Shown here one piece after another: positions 21,532 through 28,250 of a stretch of DNA of 28,250 bases; within the stretch, counting starts at the first letter, position 1, and every line of letters begins with the position of its first letter. The stretch spans positions 1 through 28,250 of the forward strand of contig NW_003127059.1 of the NCBI RefSeq assembly GCF_000003605.2. Direction: 5' to 3'. Below the pieces are notes generated by a model that worked only from the letters and a program-made list of their open reading frames with translations, had not been told where the DNA came from and ran no database searches. This stretch comes from Saccoglossus kowalevskii (Eukaryota > Hemichordata > Enteropneusta > Harrimaniidae). The position numbers and the translations under genes were made by a program.

Positions 21532-22467
21532 ATGTACGAAATATTTATTCACATTTTCGAACTTTTAACTATGGGACATGTTATTATGATATCACAGGTA
21601 ACAATCCCTAATGAAACTACCAACTTTGCAAACGCTTTTCACAATTTTGTAACCAGTTTGTTGTCGATTTTCCGCTTGACTGTTGTGATAATCTGATTAT
21701 ATATGAGACATTCACGCAACATTTACTTAATATTTTCGAAATTTAACTGCAGGGTTGTCATGATAATGACTTAGGTTAAATATACAAGCAACTCCGCCAA
21801 CATTTCCTTCGTTTTTTACAACTTTGCACGCTGTTTTCTGCCATTTTACAGTCAGCTCATGTGAACATTTATTGACTGCTTTCAACTGGCTTTTATTAAA
21901 TTTGTCGACGTTACACTGCGCGTTTCTATATGCCAACAACTTGGGACATATATACAAATACATGTATAGACTTTTCAATGACTTTGCACAACTTTGCACT
22001 CACTTTGAACAACTTTGCGCTGTGCGTTAACATCTTACAACCCACTACGTGCCGACAGCATCAACAGCTTCTTCTCGAAATTTGGAAGGAATTTTAAAAC
22101 ATTCCATTAAATAAAAAAACTTACAAAAATGCCACGATTTTCAACTATAAATGATTGACATCACAATAAGGAAAAAGGCAGGAACGTTGCCTTATATCAT
22201 TTCCATTTGTGTGATGAAAAAAAAAGTAAATTCAACAGCTCGTGTATTCAGGGAGTCTCCCATGCAAGTACTAACCACGCCCGATCGTGCTTTACTTAAA
22301 ACATATGTCAGTCACCCAACCACTCAGCTGCAAGACTTATTTGAAATTAAACCGAATTGGCGACTATTTCTTGTTTTTGGATGTCTTAAAATCGATATTG
22401 CTTGCACAAATACATTCTAGGAATGACCTATACATACTTGGAGTAACACTACGGTAATTTAACATCA
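21532..22467 (+). repeat. Satellite unit M23, 936 bp
   Basis: A full unit with AATCCCTAATG, AAACGC, CACAATTTTG and CTGATTATAT, all shared with M7, 16 units upstream. GAGACATTC, CATGTATAG and CTTCTTCTCG are private. About seven bases are missing at GGAATGACCTATACATAC (about 22420), where the duplicated GACCT(A/C)T steps appear to have slipped. Confidence 0.95.
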
Positions 22468-23409
22468 ATGTACGAAATATTTATTCACATTTTCGAACTT
22501 TTAACTATGTGACATGTTATTATGATATCACAGGTAACAATCCCGAATAAAACTACAAACTTTGCAAACGCTTTTCACAACTTTGTAACCAGTTTGTTGT
22601 CGATTTTCCGCATGACTGTTGTGATAATCTGCTTATATATGAAGCATTCACGCAACATTTACTTAATATTTTCGAAATTTAACTGCAGGGTTGTCATGAT
22701 AATGACTTAGGTTAAATATACAAGCAACTCCGCCAACATTTCCTTCGTTTTTTACAACTATGCACACTGTTTTCTGCCATTTTACAGTCAGCTCATGTGA
22801 ACATTTATTGACTGCTTGCAACTGGCTTTTATTAAATTTGTCGACTTTACACTGCGCGTTTCTATATGCCAACAACTTGGGACATATATACAAATACATC
22901 TACAGAATTGTCAATTACTTTTCACAACTTTGCACTCACTTTGAACAACTTTGCGCTGTGCGTTAACATCTTACAACCCACTACGTGCCGACAGCATCAA
23001 CAGCTTGTTCTCGAAATTTGGAAGGAATTTTAAAACATTCCATTAAATAAAAAAAACTTACAAAAATGCCACGATTTTCAACTATAAATGATTGACATCA
23101 CAGCAAGGAAAAAGGCAGGAACGTTGCCTTATATCATTTCCATGTGTGTGATAAAAAAAAGTAAATTCAACAGCTCGTGTATTCAGGGAGTCTCCCATGC
23201 AAGTACTAACCACGCCCGATCGTGCTTTACTAAAAACATATGTCAGTCACCCAACCACTCTGCTGCAAAACATATTTGAAATTAAACCGAATTGGCGACT
23301 ATTTCATGTTTTTGGATGTCTTAAAATCGATATTGCTTGCACAAATACATTCTAGGATTGACCTATGACCTCTACATACTTGGAGTAACACTACGGTAAT
23401 TTAACATCA
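22468..23409 (+). repeat. Satellite unit M24, 942 bp
   Basis: A full unit with ATGTGACATG, CGAATAAAACTACAAAC, CGCATGAC and ATGAAGCATT. From about 22540 to 22940 it carries the M22 haplotype at an offset of 1878 bp. The tail has AGCAAGGAAA, GATAAAAAAAAG, ACTAAAAACA and CTCTGCTGCAAAACATATTTG, the same tail haplotype as M3. Confidence 0.95.
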
Positions 23410-24355
23410 ATGTACGAAATATTTATTCACATTTTCGAACCTTTAACTATGGGAAACGTTACTATGATATCACAGGTAACAATCCCGAATGAAACTACCA
23501 ACTTTGCAATCGCTTTTCACAACTTTGTAACCAGTTTGTTGTCGATTTTTCGCTTGACTGTTGTGATAATCTGCTTATATATGAGGCATTCACGCAACAT
23601 TTACTTAATATTTTCGAAATTTAACTGCGGGGTTGTCATGATAGTGACTTAGGTTAAATATACAAGCAACTCCGCCAACATTTCCTTCGTATTTTACAAC
23701 TTTGCACGCTGTTATCTGCCATTTTACAGTCAGCTCATGTGAACATTTATTGACTGCTTTCAACTGGCTTTTATTAAATTTGTCGACGTTACACTGCGCG
23801 TTTCTATATGCCATCAACTTGGGACATATATACAAATACATCTATAGACTTTTCAATGACTTTGCACAACTTTGCACTCACTTTGAACAACTTTGCGCTG
23901 TGCGTTAACAACTTACAACCCACTACGTGCCGACAGCATCAACAGCTTGTTCTCGAAATTTGGAAGGAATTTTAAAACATTCCATTAAATAAAAAAACTT
24001 ACAAAAATGCCACGATTTTCCACTATAAATGATTGACATCACAGTAAGCAAAGAGGCAGGAACGTTGCCTTATATCATTTCCATGTGTGTGATGAAACAA
24101 AAAAAAGTAAATTCAACAGCTCGTTTATTCATGGAGTCTCCTATGCAAGTACTAACCACGCCCGATCGTGCTTTACTTAAAACATATGTCAGTCACCCAA
24201 CCACTCTGCTGCAAAACATATTTGAAATTAAACCGAATTGGCGACTATTTCATGTGTTTGGATGTCTTAAAATCGATATTGCTTGCACAAATACCTTCTA
24301 GGATTGACCTATGACCTCTACATACTTGGAGTAACACTACGGTAATTTAACATCA
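23410..24355 (+). repeat. Satellite unit M25, 946 bp
   Basis: A full unit whose start matches M2: GAACCTTT, GGGAAACGTTACTATG and GATAGTGAC. CGTATTTTAC, GTTATCTGCC, GCCATCAAC and TTAACAACTTAC are private. The tail has GCAAAGAGGC, GAAACAAAAAAAAG, TTCATGGAG, CTCCTATG and then CTCTGCTGCAAAACATATTTG, a mosaic of two haplotypes seen separately elsewhere. Confidence 0.95.
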
Positions 24356-25301
24356 ATGTACGAAATATTTATTCACATTTTCGAACTTTTAACTATGGGA
24401 CATCTTATTATGATATCACAGGTAACAATCCCGAATGAAACTACCAATTTTGCAATCGCTTTTCACAACTTTGTAACCAGTTTGTTGTCGATTTTTCGCT
24501 TGACTGTTGTGATAATCTGCTTATATATGAGGCATTCACGCAACATTTACTTAATATTTTCGAAATTTAACTGCGGGGTTGTCATGATAATGACTTAGGT
24601 TAAATATACAAGCAACTCCGCCAACATTTCCTTCGTTTTTTACAACTTTGCACGCTGTTTTCTGCAATTTTACAGTCAGCTCATGTGAACATTTATTGAG
24701 TGCTTTCAACTGGCTTTTATCAAATTTGTCGACGTTACACTGGGCGTTTCTATATGCCAACAACTTGGGACATATATACAAATACATCTATATAATTTTC
24801 AATGACTTTGCACAACTTTGCCCTCACTTTGAACAACTTTGCGCTGCGCGTTAACATCTCACAACCCGCTACGTGCCGACAGCATCAACAGCTTGTTCTC
24901 GAATTTGGAAAGAAATTTTAAAAACATTCCATTAAATAAAAAAAACTTACAAAAATGCCACGATTTTCAACTATAAATGATTGACATCACAGCAAGGAAA
25001 AAGGCAGGAACGTTGCGTATATCATTTCCCATATGTGTGATGAAAAAAAAAAGTAAATTCAACAGCTCGTGTATTCAGGGAGTCTCCCATGCAAGTACTA
25101 ACCACGCCCGATCGTGCTTTACTTAAAACAATGGTCAGTCACCCAACCACTCAGCGGCAAGTCTTATTTGAAATTAAACCGAATTGGCGACTATTTCATG
25201 TTTTTGGATGTCTTAAAATCGATATTGCTTGCACAAATACCTTCTAGGATTGACTTATGACCTCTACATACTTAGAGTAACACTACGGTAATTTAACATC
25301 A
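24356..25301 (+). repeat. Satellite unit M26, 946 bp
   Basis: A full unit sharing CATCTTATTATG and TTTGCCCTC with the next unit. Private changes cluster at its end: TATCAAATTTG, CTGGGCG, TATATAATTTTC, CTGCGCG, CCCGCTACG, TCGAATTTGG, GGAAAGAAATTTTAAAAAC, GTTGCGTATATC and TTTCCCATATG. The inverted repeat is destroyed here. Homopolymer changes suggest that part of this cluster could be assembly error. Confidence 0.95.
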
Positions 25302-26243
25302 ATGTACGAAATATTTATTCACATTTTCGAACTTTTAACTATGGGACATCTTATTATGATATCACAGTTAACAATCCCGAATGAAACTACCAACTTTGCA
25401 ATCGCTTTACATAACTTTGTAACCAGTTTGTTGTCGATTTTTCACTTGACTGTTGTGATAATCTGCTTATATATGAGGCATTCACGCAACATTTACTTAA
25501 TATTTTCGAAATTTAACTGCGGGGTTGTCATGATAATGACTTAGGTTAAATATACAAGCAACTCTGCCAACATTTCCTTCGTTTTTTACAACTTTGCACG
25601 CTGTTTTCTACCATTTTACAGTCAGCTCATGTGAACATTTATTGACTGCTTTCAACTGGCTTTTATTAAATTTGTCGACGTTACACTGCGCGATTCTATA
25701 TGCCAACAACTTGGGACATATACACAAATACATCTATAGACTTTACAATGACTTTGCACAACTTTGCCCTCACTTTGAACAACTTTCCGCTGTGCGTTAT
25801 CATCTTACAACCCACTACGTGCCGACAGCATCAACAGCTTGTTCTCGAAATTTAGAAGGAATTTTAAAACATTCCATTAAATAAAAAAACTTACAAAAAT
25901 GCCACGATTTTCAACTATAAATGATTGACATCACAGCAAGGAAAAAGGCAGGAACGTTGCCTTATATCATTTCCATGTGTGTGATGAAAAAAAAGTAAAT
26001 TCAACAGCTCGTGTATTCAGGGAGTCTCCCAAGCAAGTATTAACCACGCCCAATCGTGCTTTACTTAAAAAATATGTCAGTCACCTAACCACTCAGCTGC
26101 AAGTCTTATTCGAAATTAAACCGAATTGGCGACTATTTCATGTTTTTGGATGTCTTAAAATCGATATTGCTTGCACAAATACCTTCTAGGATTGACCTAT
26201 GACCTCTACATACTTGGGGTAACACTACGGTAATTTAACATCA
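25302..26243 (+). repeat. Satellite unit M27, 942 bp
   Basis: A full unit with CATCTTATTATG, CAGTTAACAATC, TTTACATAAC, TTTTCACTTGAC, CTACCAT, GCGATTC, TACACAAATAC, TTTACAATG, TTTGCCCTC, TTTCCGCTG and GTTATCATC. The tail has AGCAAGGAAA, CCAAGCAAGTATTAAC, CCCAATCG, AAAAAATATG and CAAGTCTTATTCG. Confidence 0.95.
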
Positions 26244-27187
26244 ATGTACGAAATATTTATTCACATTTTCGAACTTTTAACTATGGGTCATGTTATTATG
26301 ATATCACAGGTAACAATCCCGAATGAAACTACCAACTTTGCAATCGCTTTACACAACTTTGTAACAAGTTTGATGTCGATTTTTCGCTTGACTTTTGTAA
26401 TAATCTGCTTATATATGAGGCATTCACGCAACATTTACTTAATATTTTCGAAATTTAACTGCGGGGTTGTCATGATAATGACTTAGGTTAAATATACAAG
26501 CAACTCCGCCAACATTTCCTTCGTTTTTAACAACTTTGCACGCTGTTTTCTGCAATTTTACAGTCAGCTCATGTGAACATTTATTGACTGCTTTCAACTG
26601 GCTTTTATTAAATTTGTCGACGTTACACTGCGCGTTTCTATATGCCAACAACTTGGGACATATATACAAATACATCTATAGACTTTTCAATGACTTTGCA
26701 CAACTTTGCACTCACTTTGAACAACTTTGCGCTGTGCGTTAACATCTTACAACCCACTACGTGCCGACAGCATCAACAGCTTGTTCTCGAAATTTGGAAG
26801 GAATTTTAAAACATTCCATTAAATAAAAAAACTTACAAAAATGCCACGATTTTCAACTATAAATGATTGACATCATAGTAAGAAAAAAGGCAGGAACGTT
26901 GCCTTATATCATTTCCATGTGTGTGATGAAAAAAAAGTAAATTCAACAGCTCGTGTATTCAGGGAGTCTCCCATGCAAGTACTAACCACGCCCGATCGTG
27001 CTTTACTTAAAACATATGTCAGTCACCCAACCACTCAGCAGCAAGACTTATTTGAAATTAAACCGAATTGGCGACTATTTCATGTTTTTGGATGTCTTAA
27101 AAGCGATATAAAGCTTGCACAAATACCTTCTAGGATTGACCTATGACCTCTACATACTTGGAGTAACACTACGGTAATTTAACATCA
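26244..27187 (+). repeat. Satellite unit M28, 944 bp
   Basis: A full unit near the common form. Marks are GGGTCATG, TTTACACAAC, ACAAGTTTGATG, GACTTTTGTAATAATC and GTTTTTAACAAC. In the tail, ATCATAGTAAG, CAGCAGC and a three-base insertion at GCGATATAAAGC (about 27103-27114) are private; that insertion keeps the reading frame. Confidence 0.95.
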
Positions 27188-28129
27188 ATGTACGAAATAT
27201 TTATTCACATTTTCGAACTTTTAACTATGGGACATGTTATTATGATATCACAGGTAACAATCGCGAATGAAACTACCAATTTTGCAATCGCTTTTCACAA
27301 CTTTGTAACCAGTTTGTTGTCTATTTTTCGCTTGACTGTTGTGATAATCTGCTTATATATGAGGCATTCACGCAACATTTACTTAATATTTTCGAAATTT
27401 AACTGCGGGGTTGTCATGATAATGACTTAGGTTAAATATACAAGCAACTCCGCCAACATTCCTTCGTTTTTTACAACATTGCACGCTGTTTTCTGCAATT
27501 TTACAGTCAGCTCTTGTGAACATTTATTGACTGCTTTCAACTGGCTTTTATTAAATTTGTCGACGTTACACTGCGCGTTTCTATATGCCAACAACATGGG
27601 ACATATATACAAATACATCTATTGACTTTTCAATGACTTTGCACAACTTTGCACTCACTTTGAACAACTTTGCGCTGTGCGTTAAAATCTTACAACCCAC
27701 TAAGTGCCGACAGCATCAACAGCTTGTTCTCGAAATTTGGAAGGAATTTTAAAACATTCCATTAAATACAAAAACTTACAAAAATGCCACCGATTTTCAA
27801 CTATAAACTATTGACATTACAGTAAGGAAAAGGCAGGAACGTTGCTTTATATCATTTCCATGTGTGTGATGAAAAAAAAAGTAAATTCAACAGCTCATGT
27901 ATTCAGGGAGTCTCCCATGCAAGTACTAACCACGCCCGGTCGTGCTTTTCTTTAAATATATGTCAATCACCTAACCACTCAGCTGCAAGACTTATTTTAA
28001 ATTAAACCGAATTGGCGACTATTTCATGTTTTTGGATGTCTTAAAATCGATATTGCATGCACAAATACATTCTAGGATTGACCTATGACCTCTACATACT
28101 TGGAGTATCACTACGGTAATTTAACATCA
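27188..28129 (+). repeat. Satellite unit M29, 942 bp
   Basis: A full unit with AATCGCG, CCAATTTT and GTCTATTTTTC. From AGCTCTTGTG (about 27508) on it carries the M17 haplotype: AACATGGG, CTATTGAC, AAATACAAAAAC, GCCACCGAT, TTGACATTACAG, GGAAAAGGC and GCATGCAC. It adds CTAAGTGCC, CCCGGTCG, TTTCTTTAAATATATG and TTTTAAATT, which stop the copia-like frame. Confidence 0.95.
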
Positions 28130-28250
28130 ATGTACGAAATATGTATTCACATTTTCGAACTTTTAACTATGGGACATGTTATTATGATATAACAGGTAAC
28201 AATCGCGAATAAAACTACCAACTTTGCAAACGCTTTCACAACTTTGTAAC
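28130..28250 (+). repeat. Partial satellite unit M30 (5' part)
   Basis: The first 121 bp of a unit cut by the window edge. It has ATATGTATTC (as in M17), GATATAACAGG, AATCGCG, AATAAAAC, AAACGC and one T fewer in CGCTTTCACAAC. Confidence 0.95.

Larger units (their letters stand above)
1..28250 (+). repeat. Tandem satellite array, ~943-bp unit, about 30 head-to-tail copies
   Basis: The same sequence of about 943 bp returns on the + strand from one edge of the window to the other. Anchors lie at 496, 1437, 2383, 3323, 4264, 5207, 6150, 7083, 8029, 8970, 9915, 10859, 11804, 12748, 13692, 14631, 15577, 16515, 17759, 18702, 19645, 20590, 21532, 22468, 23410, 24356, 25302, 26244, 27188 and 28130. 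No inverted unit, foreign insertion or single-copy DNA was seen. Copies differ by scattered substitutions and small indels. Most units carry single GTCGAC, CGATCG and ATCGAT sites, so digestion at any of these should give a ~943-bp ladder. The length, homogeneity and AT-richness are typical of eukaryotic satellite DNA. The array is unlikely to code for protein, because frames are broken by non-triplet indels in many copies. The choice of unit start is arbitrary. Confidence 0.98.

Noticed and set aside
22151..22420. Open frame of 89 codons starting at ATGATTGAC
   Set aside because: It crosses an A-run whose length varies from copy to copy (8, 9, 10, or split by C or T), shifting the frame between units. 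I kept only the copia-like motif as a possible relic.
1..28250. CENP-B box (TTCGnnnnAnnCGGG) on either strand
   Set aside because: The closest stretches (TTCGAAATTTAACTGCGGGG, and CCCGAATGAAAC on the other strand) have wrong spacing or miss required bases.
1..28250. CRISPR array
   Set aside because: The period is ~943 bp and the whole unit is repeated; there are no short direct repeats separated by unique spacers and no cas genes.
1..28250. tRNA, rRNA, snRNA or Pol III gene in the unit
   Set aside because: No cloverleaf, no GGTTCGANNCC B box, and no rRNA-like segment was seen. The T6 tract in TTCGTTTTTTACAAC is not preceded by Pol III boxes.
1..28250. Bacterial or phage origin of the window
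   Set aside because: There is no long coding frame, no Shine-Dalgarno context and no operon or phage module in 28 kb.

Overview
The whole window lies inside one long head-to-tail satellite DNA array. A unit of about 943 bp repeats about 30 times on the same strand with no interruption, no spacer and no recognisable gene. A fixed anchor (ATGTACGAAATATTTATTC or a one- or two-base variant) recurs at 496, 1437, 2383, 3323, 4264, 5207, 6150, 7083 and so on to 28130. Spacings are 933-946 bp, except one of 1244 bp that carries an extra partial copy. The window starts and ends in mid-unit, so the array continues past both edges. The DNA is AT-rich (roughly 35% GC by eye) and units differ from one another by a few percent.

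The source is most likely the nuclear genome of a eukaryote, from a heterochromatic (centromeric, subtelomeric or sex-chromosome-like) satellite block. Evidence: nothing resembles prokaryotic genes, ribosome binding sites, operons, tRNA or rRNA; the unit is long and homogenised; and homopolymer lengths vary between copies. CpG is not depleted (about 31 per consensus unit by hand count, close to expectation), which fits an invertebrate, a protist, or another genome without heavy germline CpG methylation better than a vertebrate. I cannot name the species or the satellite family.

Layout: partial unit 1-495; full units M1-M17 (496-16514); aberrant unit M18 (16515-17758) with a partial duplication of about 300 bp joined at 17017/17018; full units M19-M29 (17759-28129); partial unit M30 (28130-28250). 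Units are not independent copies. M11-M15 form a freshly homogenised block (about 10361-14280). M9/M10 and M26/M27 are similar neighbours. M22 and M24 share a rare haplotype two units apart. Several rare variants recur exactly 16 units apart (about 15.38 kb): near 2075/17451, 4004/19383, 5554/20937 and 6061/21443. This points to a segmental duplication or a very large higher-order repeat, since blurred by exchange. M17 and M29 share another haplotype 12 units apart.

Inside every unit: a degenerate ACTTTG motif in four tandem copies of 10-11 bp, with further CAACTTTG copies 21 bp apart; a GGGAGTCTCCC palindrome; a GGAAT(N8)ATTCC inverted repeat beside an AATAAA-like A-rich tract; and a TATAAAT element. 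Short open frames (60-100 codons) recur on both strands but are broken by single-base indels in many copies, so I do not annotate them as genes. One frame carries a 17-residue pattern (LFxxKPxxxx[LF]xVFGCL) very like the conserved segment just after the integrase core of Ty1/copia retrotransposons. It may be a relic of the element from which the satellite arose, but this is unproven.
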